A DNA stretch of 64,000 nucleotides from S015-6 sp964384945 (GTDB taxonomy: Bacteria; Desulfobacterota; DSWW01). Shown piece by piece: positions 18,231-26,703 of the stretch; positions within the stretch are counted from its first letter, which is position 1; every line of letters starts with the position of its first letter. The translations under genes were made by a program, and so were the position numbers. The DNA is taken from contig CAYLMK010000013.1 in NCBI GenBank assembly GCA_964384945.1, forward strand, positions 62,001-126,000, given 5' to 3'. A model generated the notes under the pieces. The model saw only the letters and a program-made list of their open reading frames with translations, was not told where the DNA came from and made no database searches.

Positions 18231-18525
18231 CGAAAGGAGCATGGGGGAAGGCCCGTCCCCACGGCCCCTCCGATTCGTTATCAAAAAGAGAAAAGCTCCT
18301 CACTTTGAGAAGCCCCGAAGCGGCCGGGCGGGAGGCGGCCGACGCACTCCCATGAAGGGGCCGGCGATCCAACTCACCGTTTCTCCTAGCCATATTCCGA
18401 CATGCGTTCCCCGCAAACCGCCAGCCCGGTTCGTGGCATTTGCCTTGCAGTCCCCCGGTGCCAGGCCGCCTGGCAGATAAGGATCGAGAAGGAAACCAGG
18501 GCATCGGAACACGGGAGTCTGCAAG
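18231..18525. other. intergenic stretch, one short palindrome
   Basis: No convincing gene. A TGCCAGG-CCG-CCTGGCA inverted repeat lies near 18460-18477 but lacks a T-run, so it is not called a terminator. Confidence 0.4.
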
Positions 18526-18732
18526 ATGAGAAAGATCACGATCATGAGTGTGGCGATCCTCTCCTCTCTGATCTGCGGCGAGGCGCTGTTGGCCATGGTG
18601 TTTTCCTTTGTCATGGTCTCAGGCCTGATGGCCGGCTGCTTCGTGGGCGAAACGACCCGGCCGGTCGTAGAGTGCCCTGCATCGGTCTTGAGCCCGCCGG
18701 CGGGGAAGATTCGCCCGTCCGCCTCCGAATGA
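18526..18732 (+). CDS. small putative lipoprotein
   Basis: 68 residues. The N-terminus has a basic start (MRKITIM), a hydrophobic stretch and a lipobox-like VSGLMAGC near residue 36, so it could be a tiny lipoprotein, but the hydrophobic part is long for a signal peptide and the ribosome site is weak. The rest is proline-rich and unremarkable. May be spurious. Confidence 0.3.
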   Translation: MRKITIMSVAILSSLICGEALLAMVFSFVMVSGLMAGCFVGETTRPVVECPASVLSPPAGKIRPSASE

Positions 18733-18856
18733 AGCTCTGCGGGGGCGTTCCGGATGCCGGTGCGCCCGGCGTCGCTGCTCCTCGTTCACACCCCGCCCCG
18801 CCCATTCGGGCACGGGGACGCGCACGGGGCACGCGGAAGGGTGACTCACGGGTTCC

Positions 18857-19798
18857 TCATCCCGGAAGCTTGAACAGCGCGATCCATGCCGAGATGGAGA
18901 GCAGGGAGCCGACCGTCGTTCCGATCACGATCGAGGCGGCGAGCTGCTCGTCGCCTTTCATTTCCTGGGCCATGATGACGCTGACCACCGCGGTCGGCGA
19001 GGCAAACAGCAGAACAACGAATTGCCGTTCCAGGCCCGTCACGCCGAAGATCCCCAGGCAGGCGTAAATCGCGGCGGGATAGGCGATCAGCTTGATGAGG
19101 GTGATTGCGGCCGTCGGCAGCATTTCCAGGCGGACCTGCCCGAGGTCCATGCCGGCACCCACGGAGAGCAGGGCTGCGGGCAGTGCCATCCGGGCCACAA
19201 GCTCGAGGGACCGGTCGATGCCGGTCGGTATGGGCAGGTTCAGGGCGGAAAACAAAACGCCGGAAAAGGTGCCCAGGATGAGGGGATTCCGGAGGACGTC
19301 GAGCGCTGCCGTCTTCCAAATGCGTTGCCCTCCGGTTCTATCGTTATGGTGCGGCAGGGCAAGCAGCAGCACGGCCAGGAGGTTGTAGACGGGAACCATG
19401 AGGCCGATCAGGAGGGCGGCAGGCCCGAGGACGCCCGGCCCGAAGGCATTCTCGATGACCGGGAGCCCCACGAAGACCATGTTGCTCCGCATCGACCCCT
19501 GAGCGAGCACCCCGCGCCTGGCTGGGGGGGAACGGAGGCATGCCAGGTAGACGACCGATGCGGTCAGGACCGTGACGGCCGCAACCGCTGCCAGTGTCGT
19601 CGGATCGATCGCCCTTGAGAGCGGAGTGTGGGCGGCGCTCCGGAAGAGCAGGACAGGTGCGGCGACGTAGAACACGAGCTTGGAGAGCCACGAGCTGGCG
19701 GCGGGACCCATCCAGCCGACGGCGCCCAGCAGGTATCCGAGTCCGATGACCAGGAAAACGGGCGATACGATGTTCACGATTTCGATCAGGGGGTTCAT
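18857..19798 (-). CDS. AEC-family (auxin efflux carrier type) permease
   Basis: 313-residue membrane protein of about ten helices. The N-terminus FLVIGLGYLLGAVGWM, the middle GSMRSNMVFVGLPVIENAFG and the C-terminal half FASPTAVVSVIMAQEM match the AEC/membrane transport protein family, which includes malonate and other carboxylate exporters. The asparagine in the MRSN motif is a family hallmark. Monocistronic on the minus strand; substrate not inferable. Confidence 0.87.
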   Translation of the reverse strand: MNPLIEIVNIVSPVFLVIGLGYLLGAVGWMGPAASSWLSKLVFYVAAPVLLFRSAAHTPLSRAIDPTTLAAVAAVTVLTASVVYLACLRSPPARRGVLAQGSMRSNMVFVGLPVIENAFGPGVLGPAALLIGLMVPVYNLLAVLLLALPHHNDRTGGQRIWKTAALDVLRNPLILGTFSGVLFSALNLPIPTGIDRSLELVARMALPAALLSVGAGMDLGQVRLEMLPTAAITLIKLIAYPAAIYACLGIFGVTGLERQFVVLLFASPTAVVSVIMAQEMKGDEQLAASIVIGTTVGSLLSISAWIALFKLPG

Positions 19799-20091
19799 TC
19801 GGACATCAGCACTCTTTCGTCGTTTCCCTCGGTGCGCCCCGCGGTCTGTTCCGTCGGCGAGGGTCGGGACCCGCAGGCCGAATCAAGCGGAGAAGGCTGG
19901 AAGTCGTGGGCTTCCTGCGGAGGGCCTCTCGGTTTGCGGAAAAGAGGGGAAATCGGGAGGAAGCAGACCCTTCCAAGGTACAGCATCCTTGTCCGGGGCC
20001 GCTTCGGAGGCCCCGGCCGGTCGGTGCCGGAAGGGACTTCTCCTCCTGGTTCTCGGTGATTCGGTTAAGGTCCAGGTTGTGCTCGCAAACA
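19799..20091. other. intergenic stretch without recognised feature
   Basis: Between the AEC permease start and the hairpin beyond the cold-shock gene. No gene with a ribosome site or recognised domain is seen on either strand; short open frames here lack coding features. Confidence 0.4.
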
Positions 20092-20131
20092 GGTCCTGAA
20101 GCGCCCCGCATGGGCGGGGTGCTTCAGGACC
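20092..20131 (-). terminator. long hairpin just after the cold-shock gene
   Basis: 18-bp stem (20092-20109 with 20114-20131) containing one G-T pair and a 4-nt loop, starting 11 bp beyond the stop of the cold-shock gene. On the minus strand it is followed only by TGTTTG, not a clean U-tract, so it may be a transcript-stabilising 3' hairpin or a weak terminator. Confidence 0.6.
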
Positions 20132-20142
20132 GCCCGGCAGGA

Positions 20143-20361
20143 TTACCCTTTTGGTTGAAGCCGCGTGACATCGCCTGCCGCAAGGCCTTTCTGGCCCTTC
20201 TTCACGGTGAATTCAACGCTTTCCCCCTCGGTCAGCGTGCGAAATCCGTCCCCCACTATATCGGAGTAATGCACAAAGATGTCGTCCTTGCCGTCGCGGG
20301 CGATGAATCCATAGCCTTTCCTGTCATTGAACCACTTGACGATTCCTGTCTCTTTTTCCAT
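20143..20361 (-). CDS. cold-shock domain protein (CspA family)
   Basis: 72-residue OB-fold nucleic-acid chaperone. Both RNA-binding motifs are intact: KWFNDRKGYGFI (RNP1) and DIFVHYSDI (RNP2), then FRTLTEGESVEFTV. The ATG at 20361 gives the standard N-terminus (MEKETGIVKWFN); an upstream in-frame extension to 20418 runs through a hairpin and is rejected. The transcript should begin near 20507, giving an untranslated leader of about 145 nt with a terminator-like hairpin inside it. Confidence 0.95.
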   Translation of the reverse strand: MEKETGIVKWFNDRKGYGFIARDGKDDIFVHYSDIVGDGFRTLTEGESVEFTVKKGQKGLAAGDVTRLQPKG

Positions 20362-20416
20362 GGTCTGCCTGTCTCCCGTACTCTTTGGTGCCTGCCCTGT
20401 CTCCTGTTGCCCAAAC

Positions 20417-20448
20417 AAAAAACCGCTCAGTCAAACCACCCTGAGCGG
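20417..20448 (-). terminator. intrinsic terminator or attenuator in the cold-shock leader
   Basis: CCGCTCAG / CTGAGCGG 8-bp perfect stem (20423-20430 and 20441-20448), 10-nt loop, followed on the minus strand by six T (20422-20417). It is about 150 bp beyond the PilZ stop and 56 bp before the cold-shock ATG, downstream of that gene's own predicted promoter. Confidence 0.7.
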
Positions 20449-20513
20449 ACCTGCTCGCTTCAAACAAGCCACGTCTGTACCTGGTCGTCCGTCGAATCCG
20501 AAAAAGCACCGAA

Positions 20514-20543
20514 AATCTACCTTCCCCTTCCAAGCCTTGTCAA
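20514..20543 (-). promoter_or_regulatory. candidate sigma-70 promoter for the cold-shock gene
   Basis: On the minus strand TTGACA (20543-20538), 18-bp spacer, TAGATT (20519-20514). Predicted start near 20507, upstream of the hairpin at 20417-20448. Confidence 0.55.
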
Positions 20544-20596
20544 GCGCCTGACGGAGACGCCCGCTTCTTGTTTGATCCGGCTCCCGGTGGAACCCG

Positions 20597-21067
20597 TTAG
20601 GCGATCTCGGCAGCCGCCACATGCAGATCAATCAGTTGCCTGACGGTTCTCCTTTGTTCCGGGGTGAGGTCAATGAATTCGATGCCCACACGGAACACAA
20701 AAGGGATTCCTTCCGGATGGCGTATGTACCATACCGCCCTGCCTTTGAGCCACAAGGACTGATCCCCGTAAGGGATTTCGATTTCGAGAACGGATTTCTC
20801 GGAGGTCTGCATGTCCGGATCGATCATATGCAGGCCTTCCCACAGAATGGAGTCGGTGAGAAGCCCCAGGCCATGTTCCGAGATGTCATACAACTGAGCC
20901 GGCAGTTCGGGACTGCGGTCCTTCGGCCGGGACGGCAGGTACATCCGGAACCGGACCGGGCGCTGGATGCGATGCCGTTTGGACCTGCGGCGCTCCTTTT
21001 GTTCGGCGGTCTTCCGCAGGCCGGCCTTGAACATGATTCTTGCGATCAGGTTGGGGGAAGCGGCCAT
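20597..21067 (-). CDS. PilZ-domain protein
   Basis: About 156 residues. The c-di-GMP-binding RxxxR is present in ERRRSKRHRIQRPVRF, and the D/N-x-S-x-x-G motif in YDISEHGLGLL. The start at 21067 (MAASPNLIARIM) has GGAAG upstream; a longer frame to 21139 lacks one. A close paralogue is encoded at 35747-36235; the two share the phrase PSRP-x2-RSPE near the middle. Likely a c-di-GMP receptor that affects motility or surface functions; partner unknown. Confidence 0.85.
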   Translation of the reverse strand: MAASPNLIARIMFKAGLRKTAEQKERRRSKRHRIQRPVRFRMYLPSRPKDRSPELPAQLYDISEHGLGLLTDSILWEGLHMIDPDMQTSEKSVLEIEIPYGDQSLWLKGRAVWYIRHPEGIPFVFRVGIEFIDLTPEQRRTVRQLIDLHVAAAEIA

Positions 21068-21270
21068 TGTCTTGTCTTCCTTTTCCAGGGCGGTCGGGGA
21101 GTCGGTTTTTGCGTGACCCGCTGTTATGGCAAGAAGCATGCCGGGCGATGGAGAAGCCCGCCGAGGATGGGCAACTCTCTATTATTGTTGGTCTTATGGG
21201 AAGAACGGGCCCCCGTTTCCAGGGGCGGAGGGAAGTCCTGGGTTACGATTTCGAACTCGTGAGCGCCGCT

Positions 21271-21957
21271 CTACCGCTTCTTGTATCTCCTGTCGAGGAG
21301 TCCCCCATCGTAGGGGGCCCTCCTTCCGGGGCAGTTCTCCATCTGACAGAGCATACAGTTCTCGTAGTGATGCTCCGCCGGGAACCACATCCCGGAGGCG
21401 GACATGGCCGGCTTCATGAAACAGCTCTGCAAAAGCTCCACCCCGATGGAAGCCTGCGGGTTCCCGAGCAGGGAGAACAGGGTCCTTTGCTCGGAGAGCG
21501 ACCAGCTTTCGATCGAGCCCGGATTCATCATGGACAGATCTCCCGGGTGGTGCCGCTCCCGGATCCGTTCGACGAGCGCGAAGACCGAAGCGCCGAGGGC
21601 CATGCCCTTGATGCAATCCGCCCAGAACTTGTCCAGGGTGGAGGTGAAGGATCTCGACCAGGCGTCCAGCTCCGCACCGCACGTAGCCACAAACGGGAAA
21701 ACCTTGTGGCTCTTCTCGAGGTTCACGGCCAGGACGCGGCTCAGGAAGGTTCGGCCTTCGATGACCACATGGTCCTCACCCCTGGATTCGATCCGGCTTT
21801 CCCTGTAAAGGGCCTTGGGCCTTCCGGCCGCCTCGGCCTGCGCCGCCATGGCCTCTGCCTGTGCCGCATAGGGCCCTGCCTCCTGGAGCCCGAGCTGGCG
21901 CATGAGCTGCGGAAGATCGATTCGCCAGGCAAAGTCGTCGAGAACCGTCGGATCCAT
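21271..21957 (-). CDS. stand-alone B12-dependent methionine synthase activation-domain protein
   Basis: The centre matches the SAM-binding activation domain of MetH-like proteins: RVLAVNLEKSHKVFPFVATC, ELDAW, DCIKGMALGASVFAL, LSMMNPGSIESWSLSEQ, LFSLLG and GVELLQSCFMKPAMSASG. It lacks all other MetH domains and ends with CMLCQMENCPGRRAPYD, a probable iron-sulfur or metal site. 228 residues from the ATG at 21957 (an ATG at 21987 is possible). Proteins of this kind are thought to help reduce corrinoid cofactors. The upstream small HTH gene may belong with it. Confidence 0.75.
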   Translation of the reverse strand: MDPTVLDDFAWRIDLPQLMRQLGLQEAGPYAAQAEAMAAQAEAAGRPKALYRESRIESRGEDHVVIEGRTFLSRVLAVNLEKSHKVFPFVATCGAELDAWSRSFTSTLDKFWADCIKGMALGASVFALVERIRERHHPGDLSMMNPGSIESWSLSEQRTLFSLLGNPQASIGVELLQSCFMKPAMSASGMWFPAEHHYENCMLCQMENCPGRRAPYDGGLLDRRYKKR

Positions 21958-22008
21958 TGGATCGGCACCCCTCTCAGGACCTCCCATCGGCGAATGCCGG
22001 ATGTGTCC

Positions 22009-22245
22009 TCAGTCGTCGGACTTGCGGGGGCGGCCTCGTCCGATGGCGATCTTGGGCAGGCCGTCCGAACCCATCCGCCTCTGGTAGGCGAGAATGTCGG
22101 ATTCCCGAAATCTCCAGTACCTTCCCACTTTGGTCGCCTGCAGCCTTCCCTTGCGCGCCAGATCGATCACATCGTCCGGGCTGCAGTCCAGAATGAGGGC
22201 CGCCTCTTTCGATTTGAGGAGTGAAGCTTTCTTCTTGGTGGCCAT
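22009..22245 (-). CDS. small excisionase/MerR-like HTH DNA-binding protein
   Basis: 78 residues with one winged-helix domain: EAALILDCSPDDVIDLARKG, then LQATKVGRYWRFRESDI, the usual layout of helix_turn_helix_17/excisionase-type proteins, followed by a basic tail (GRGRPRKSDD) that resembles an AT-hook. ATG at 22245 preceded by GGAGGATGG. No phage or integrase genes are near, so it is probably a small transcription factor. Lies about 50 bp before the activation-domain gene on the same strand. Confidence 0.8.
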   Translation of the reverse strand: MATKKKASLLKSKEAALILDCSPDDVIDLARKGRLQATKVGRYWRFRESDILAYQRRMGSDGLPKIAIGRGRPRKSDD

Positions 22246-22635
22246 GGCACGTCCATCCTCCCCAGGAGTGGTCGAGACTCGGTGAATGCTTGGATGGCGC
22301 GGACGCTTCGCGCCGCGCCATCCGCCGCCGCGGTTTGAAGGGCATCCGACGAAAAAAAAAGAAACCGGCCGGCTTCGGGGAAGGGCGATTTCCGGAGATT
22401 GCAGCCTTGCGCGTCGCCCTGTGTTGGCCGGCGCGGATGCGCCGCCGGAACGCACAGCTTTCTTATATCCTCCCGGCGCCCCCAGATCAAGATTCCAGGT
22501 GCGCTCCCGGATTCGAATCGAGCCAGCGACTCTCGGGCCGGCCACGTCGCCCGGCCTGCCGGGCTGGACGGGGCGCGCGGCATCTGGCAGAATCCGTCCT
22601 GGTTGCGCAAGAACGCAAGAGGACGGAAGAAAACC
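22246..22635. other. divergent intergenic region
   Basis: Separates the HTH gene (minus) from the PLP enzyme (plus). No protein gene is supported; a hairpin with a long T-run on the minus strand is listed separately. Confidence 0.4.
22352..22376 (-). terminator. hairpin with nine-T run in the leader of the HTH gene
   Basis: On the minus strand GAAGCC-GGCC-GGTTTC (22376-22361, one G-T pair) is followed by nine T (22360-22352). No minus-strand gene lies just upstream, so it may attenuate a transcript entering the HTH gene about 105 nt downstream. Confidence 0.4.
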
Positions 22636-23730
22636 ATGGCATCGCTCCCCCGCGGCGAGACAAGGCCCTGGCTGTTCGAGGCCTTCCCCGCCCTTGAGAA
22701 AAGGGTGGCCTGGACCCGCATCGTGGAGGCCCCCACGCCGGTGCACGAACTGAAGGGACTCAGCGGGCACCTGGGCAGCGAGGTATGGATCAAGCGCGAC
22801 GACAAGACTTCGCCGACGTACGGCGGGAACAAGCCGAGGAAGCTCGAGTTCGTTCTGGGCGACGCCCTCTCGCGGGGCTACAAAACCCTGGTGACGGGGG
22901 GGGGAATCGGGACCAATCATGGACTCGCGACGGCCGTCTTCGGCCGCCGGCTCGGGTTTCACGTGGTTCTCGGGCTGTTCGGGCAGCCGGTGACGGCCCA
23001 TGTCAGAAAGAGCCTGCTTCTCTACCATGCATACGGGGCGGAGATGTTCTTCGTCGGGAACCTTCTGAGCGGACTCTGGCATTACTACGTTGCGGAGCGC
23101 ATCCGCCGACGGGACGCCTATTTCATCCCCGGCGGGGGATCGAGCCCCCTCGGGGTGCTCGGGTACGTGGACGCCGGCCTGGAGCTGGCGCTGCAGGTGG
23201 AGCGCAAGGAACTGACGCCTCCCCGTGCCGTCTATCTGCCTGTGGGAACCGGCGGAACGATGGCCGGGCTGGTCCTCGGGCTGAGGCTGGCCGGGCTGAA
23301 GACCCGCGTGGTGGGCGTGCAGGTCGCTCCACGGTTCATGGCCAATCCGAAGTCCTCCCTTCGCCTGGCGCGCAAGGCCCTCAAACGGATCCGGCGTCTG
23401 GATCCCTCCGTACCCGATCTGGCGCTGAGCGCGGCGGACTTCGTCATCGACCGGTCCTACTATGGGGCGGGCTACGGGCATCCGACGGAGGGTGCACGAA
23501 GGGCCCTTGCCCTGATGGCAAGGACCGAGGGCATCCCTCTCGAGCTCACGTACACGGCCAAGACCCTGAGCGGGCTGCTGCATCAGGCCAGAAACGAGGC
23601 AGGGAAGGGTCCGATCCTCTTCTGGAACACGTTCAACTCCGTGGACCTCTCCCCCATGGCCGATCGAGTGGAGCCCGGCCAGCTTCCGGCGGAATTCCAT
23701 CGGTTCTTCGAGGGGAAGGTCGCGGAGTGA
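22636..23730 (+). CDS. PLP-dependent D-cysteine desulfhydrase / ACC deaminase-family protein
   Basis: Fold-type II PLP enzyme. The Schiff-base lysine is in TYGGNKPRKLEF near residue 62, the glycine loop in PGGGSSPLGVLGYVDAG and the phosphate site in PVGTGGTMAGLVLG. 364 residues, like the D-cysteine desulfhydrase/ACC deaminase family (~330) plus an N-terminal extension. The ATG at 22636 follows GAGGACGGAAG. It converges on the peptidase gene with only 6 bp between stops. Substrate not resolved. Confidence 0.85.
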   Translation: MASLPRGETRPWLFEAFPALEKRVAWTRIVEAPTPVHELKGLSGHLGSEVWIKRDDKTSPTYGGNKPRKLEFVLGDALSRGYKTLVTGGGIGTNHGLATAVFGRRLGFHVVLGLFGQPVTAHVRKSLLLYHAYGAEMFFVGNLLSGLWHYYVAERIRRRDAYFIPGGGSSPLGVLGYVDAGLELALQVERKELTPPRAVYLPVGTGGTMAGLVLGLRLAGLKTRVVGVQVAPRFMANPKSSLRLARKALKRIRRLDPSVPDLALSAADFVIDRSYYGAGYGHPTEGARRALALMARTEGIPLELTYTAKTLSGLLHQARNEAGKGPILFWNTFNSVDLSPMADRVEPGQLPAEFHRFFEGKVAE

Positions 23731-23736
23731 GCCGGG

Positions 23737-25116
23737 TCAGCCGCCCTGACAGGCGGCCTCCACCTGCTCGACGGATTTCGGGCAGCCCTCTGTGAGGACT
23801 TCCGGGTCTCCCTCGGTCACCAGGACGGTGTCCTCGATCCGCACGCCGATGCCGCGGTACTCCTCCGGGGCGTAGGAGGCCTCTGCGGAGATATACACGC
23901 CCGGCTCGACGGTCAGGATCATGCCCGGCTCCAGCGTACGCCACCTGCCGCCCTCGCGGTACCGTCCGACATCGTGGACATCGAGTCCGAGCCAGTGGGA
24001 CGTATTGTGCATGTAGTAGCTGTCCAGCCCGGTTTCCCCCTCTTCGAGGCGCTCTTCCCAGGCCTCTTCGTCCGGGGTCTCGGCCCTCTGGAGGCAGATG
24101 CGGGCGTGCCGCTCCGGGCTCCCCGCGAGCAGCCCGAGCTCGACGAGCCTCCGGGCGAGCCGATGGACGACGGCGGCGTGAATCGAGTGGATCGTTCGCC
24201 CCCTCCTTGCTTCGTCGATTCCGGCCGACTGTGCCTCCAGGACAATTTCGTAGACTCGGCGTTGGGCCTCGGTGAATCGTCCCGACACGGGGAAGGTGCG
24301 GGAGATGTCCGATGCATAGTTGTCGAGTTCGCAGCCGGCGTCGATCAGGACGAGATCGCCTCTGCGCAGCCGGGAAAGGTTCTCCACGTAGTGGAGTACG
24401 CATGCGTTCGCCCCTCCCGCTACAATCGACTCGTACGCCATGGCCGTGGCCCCCCGGGACAGGCAGTGATGCTCGAGCCGACGTTGCAGGTCCTTCTCGG
24501 TCATGCCGGGCGAACAGGCCTTCATGGCCAGCCGGTGGGCCTCGGCGGAGATTCGTGCGGCCCTTCGCATCCTATCGATTTCGTCCGTTTCCTTGACGAG
24601 CCTTCTCTCATGAACGACCCGGGCCGCGTCGATCAACTCCGTGGGTGCGCTGACGGCGCCTCGCCGGCCCTTGGCCCTGACCTGATTGATCCAGCCCATC
24701 ATCCTCCTGTCCCACGCTTCTTCCCGGCCGAAGCCGCAGAAGACCCTCTCTACGTTGGAGAGGAGCTTGGGCAGGATGCGATCCACCTCGCTCAGGGGGA
24801 AGGCCTCGTCGGCGCCGAAGATCTCCCTGGCCCCCTCGGGCCCGTAGCGGCGGCCGGTCCAGATTTCCTGCTTGGGGTCCCGGGGGCGGGTGAACAGGAC
24901 GAACCGCTGCGAGTCCCCGTTCACCAGAACCGCCAGGGCGTCCGGTTCCGGGAAGCCGGTGAGATAGTAGAAGTCGCTGTCCTGCCGGAAAGGAAAGGGC
25001 GTGTCGTTGCTTCGGATACGCTCGCCGGCGGCAGGAAACAGCCCCACCGCAGCCCCCATGCTCTCCATGACCTTCTTCCTGCGGTTGGCAAAGACCTCCT
25101 TCGCAAAACCATGCAC
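23737..25116 (-). CDS. Xaa-Pro aminopeptidase (M24B)
   Basis: Aminopeptidase P family. The creatinase-like N-terminal domain includes FRQDSDFYYLTGFPEPDA. The C-terminal pita-bread domain supplies the dinuclear metal ligands: two Asp in IDAGCELDNYASDISRTFP, His in TSHWLGLDVHD, Glu in VEPGVYI and Glu in GVRIEDTVLVTE. 459 residues, close to PepP. Start is GTG at 25116 with AGGGGG upstream. Cytoplasmic peptide turnover. Confidence 0.92.
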   Translation of the reverse strand: MHGFAKEVFANRRKKVMESMGAAVGLFPAAGERIRSNDTPFPFRQDSDFYYLTGFPEPDALAVLVNGDSQRFVLFTRPRDPKQEIWTGRRYGPEGAREIFGADEAFPLSEVDRILPKLLSNVERVFCGFGREEAWDRRMMGWINQVRAKGRRGAVSAPTELIDAARVVHERRLVKETDEIDRMRRAARISAEAHRLAMKACSPGMTEKDLQRRLEHHCLSRGATAMAYESIVAGGANACVLHYVENLSRLRRGDLVLIDAGCELDNYASDISRTFPVSGRFTEAQRRVYEIVLEAQSAGIDEARRGRTIHSIHAAVVHRLARRLVELGLLAGSPERHARICLQRAETPDEEAWEERLEEGETGLDSYYMHNTSHWLGLDVHDVGRYREGGRWRTLEPGMILTVEPGVYISAEASYAPEEYRGIGVRIEDTVLVTEGDPEVLTEGCPKSVEQVEAACQGG

Positions 25117-25144
25117 GTTCCGCCCCCTTCTTCTCCAGGTCTTC

Positions 25145-25903
25145 TCACGTTTTGAAAAGCGGAAGATCGACGAACTCCTGGCGCTCCCCGGTGATTCGGA
25201 AAACGCAGGGGGTTTTCGCCCAGGAGCCGAGATTCACGGAACGAACCGGCCGGCCCTCGTGTTCGAACACATAGTCGTCGCGGATGTGAACGTGGCCGGT
25301 GACGATCAGATCGAAAGGTTCCTGACAGGCAGCCGTATGCGCGTGCTTGCGCACCGTTGCGCGTGCATGCTCCTCCGAGATCGTCTTGAAGCGGCTTGTG
25401 TAGCCTCGGCTCGTCCGGCTGGCGAGCCCGCCGACCCGCGCCAGGAGCCAGCCGGGCAGCCGGCTGCCCGTGTAAGCGACCACCGGCGACCGCAGAAGCC
25501 GGCGGAGGAAGCGGTAGCCTCGATCTTCCGGGTCCAGCAGGTCTCCGTGTTCCACCCGGACCCGCAGGCCGCCGAGATGAAAGAGGCAAGGCCCGAGGTG
25601 GACACGCATCCCCAGACGCTTCTGCCAGAAATCCTTCAGATACAGGTCGTGATTCCCTTCGAAGTAGTGGGTTTCCACTCCGGATGCCGCGATTCTCCGG
25701 AGGTGATCCACGATGGAGGAGAAGCTCCGGACGAAAATATCGTTCCGGCCGAGCCAGAAATCGAAAATGTCGCCTACCAGAAACAGGTGGGTTGCCCGGA
25801 TGCGGGACCCCAGGAGGCCCAGAAAATCGACAAGCGTCGCGGCATGGGGCTCATCGATCCGCTTCAGGTGGCAATCGGACAGGAAATAGGCTTCGGTCGT
25901 CAT
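25145..25903 (-). CDS. lpxH: UDP-2,3-diacylglucosamine diphosphatase
   Basis: Lipid A biosynthesis step producing lipid X, at the inner-membrane surface. Calcineurin-like metallophosphoesterase motifs are all present: LSDCH (D-x-H) at residues ~8-11, LVGDIFDFW, FEGNHD, VEHGD and VTGHVH. 252 residues, close to E. coli LpxH. The ATG at 25903 is chosen because a TTG further upstream (25960) would lie at or before the predicted transcription start. Marks a Gram-negative LPS-making host. It lies 28 bp before the peptidase gene. Confidence 0.88.
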   Translation of the reverse strand: MTTEAYFLSDCHLKRIDEPHAATLVDFLGLLGSRIRATHLFLVGDIFDFWLGRNDIFVRSFSSIVDHLRRIAASGVETHYFEGNHDLYLKDFWQKRLGMRVHLGPCLFHLGGLRVRVEHGDLLDPEDRGYRFLRRLLRSPVVAYTGSRLPGWLLARVGGLASRTSRGYTSRFKTISEEHARATVRKHAHTAACQEPFDLIVTGHVHIRDDYVFEHEGRPVRSVNLGSWAKTPCVFRITGERQEFVDLPLFKT

Positions 25904-25963
25904 CTTTTCGAGTCGGTGCCGGCGGACAGGGCTTGGAGAAGGAAGGGCGGCCTCTGTCAAGTC

Positions 25964-25993
25964 CTTATAGCATGATCAGAAAAGCTTTGGAAA
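25964..25993 (-). promoter_or_regulatory. candidate promoter for lpxH
   Basis: On the minus strand TTTCCA (25993-25988), 18-bp spacer, TATAAG (25969-25964); predicted start near 25957. Confidence 0.4.
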
Positions 25994-26141
25994 GGATCGG
26001 GCGGCTCGTGCAAGGGGCCTCGCAGTTGTTCCGCGAAGCGGGTTCCCTTTTTTCTCTTGCAAACGAAGGGATTCGAAGCTAAATTGAAAAAAGAAGACCA
26101 TGACGGGGAAGTGGGGATTCCCTGACGCAGGACGCCGGACG

Positions 26142-26435
26142 ATGAAGAGGCGGATCTTTCTTACGTTCACGATGCTCTGCCTTGTACAAACCGTGTTCGC
26201 AGGAGGGTGGGGCGTTCTTGCGCCCGGGCCCCGGGAATCGGCTGCGACCCCGGTCTTCAGCGTCAGGCCGATCCATCCCCTGCCGGATTGGGAGGGCCCG
26301 GAAGACTTGCAGCCCCGTGGGCATTCCCGGCAGGAAGACTCTCCCGGCAGCAGGTTGAAGATCAGCTTCCCCGTGGGAATGCTGGCCATGCTGCTTTTCT
26401 TCCTGATGTGGAAGTTCCTGCAGAGCCAGGAGTAG
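26142..26435 (+). CDS. small exported or membrane protein, unknown
   Basis: 97 residues from the ATG at 26142. N-terminal signal peptide (MKRRIFLTFTMLCLVQTVFA), a short proline-rich periplasmic part and a C-terminal hydrophobic helix (FPVGMLAMLLFFLMWKFL). Topology suggests a single-pass protein with an outside loop. No known domain. Divergent from lpxH. Confidence 0.55.
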   Translation: MKRRIFLTFTMLCLVQTVFAGGWGVLAPGPRESAATPVFSVRPIHPLPDWEGPEDLQPRGHSRQEDSPGSRLKISFPVGMLAMLLFFLMWKFLQSQE

Positions 26436-26703
26436 GCCCTGCCTTCCAAACAGCCATGCTCGAGGGCCGGCCGGGCCTGCCGCCCGCGGGTTGTGTGGAC
26501 GATGAGCCGGGGCGATTTCCAAAGGATCGATCGGGACCGGGCCGCCCCAGTGCAACCTTCCTGTCACGAACCTCGCCTGCCAGCAGGCGGGAGGATGGGG
26601 CCTGAGAGCAGGAGCCTTGCACCCCGAGGACAGGAACGACGCGCAGGGGGAACGGGAACAGGGCCTGACCGGCGCTTCCGACTTCCGTGCCTTTCTGCGG
26701 GAC

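Noticed and set aside
22505..22530. GGATTCGAATC resembling a tRNA T-arm
   Set aside because: No acceptor stem, D-arm or anticodon arm can be folded around it.
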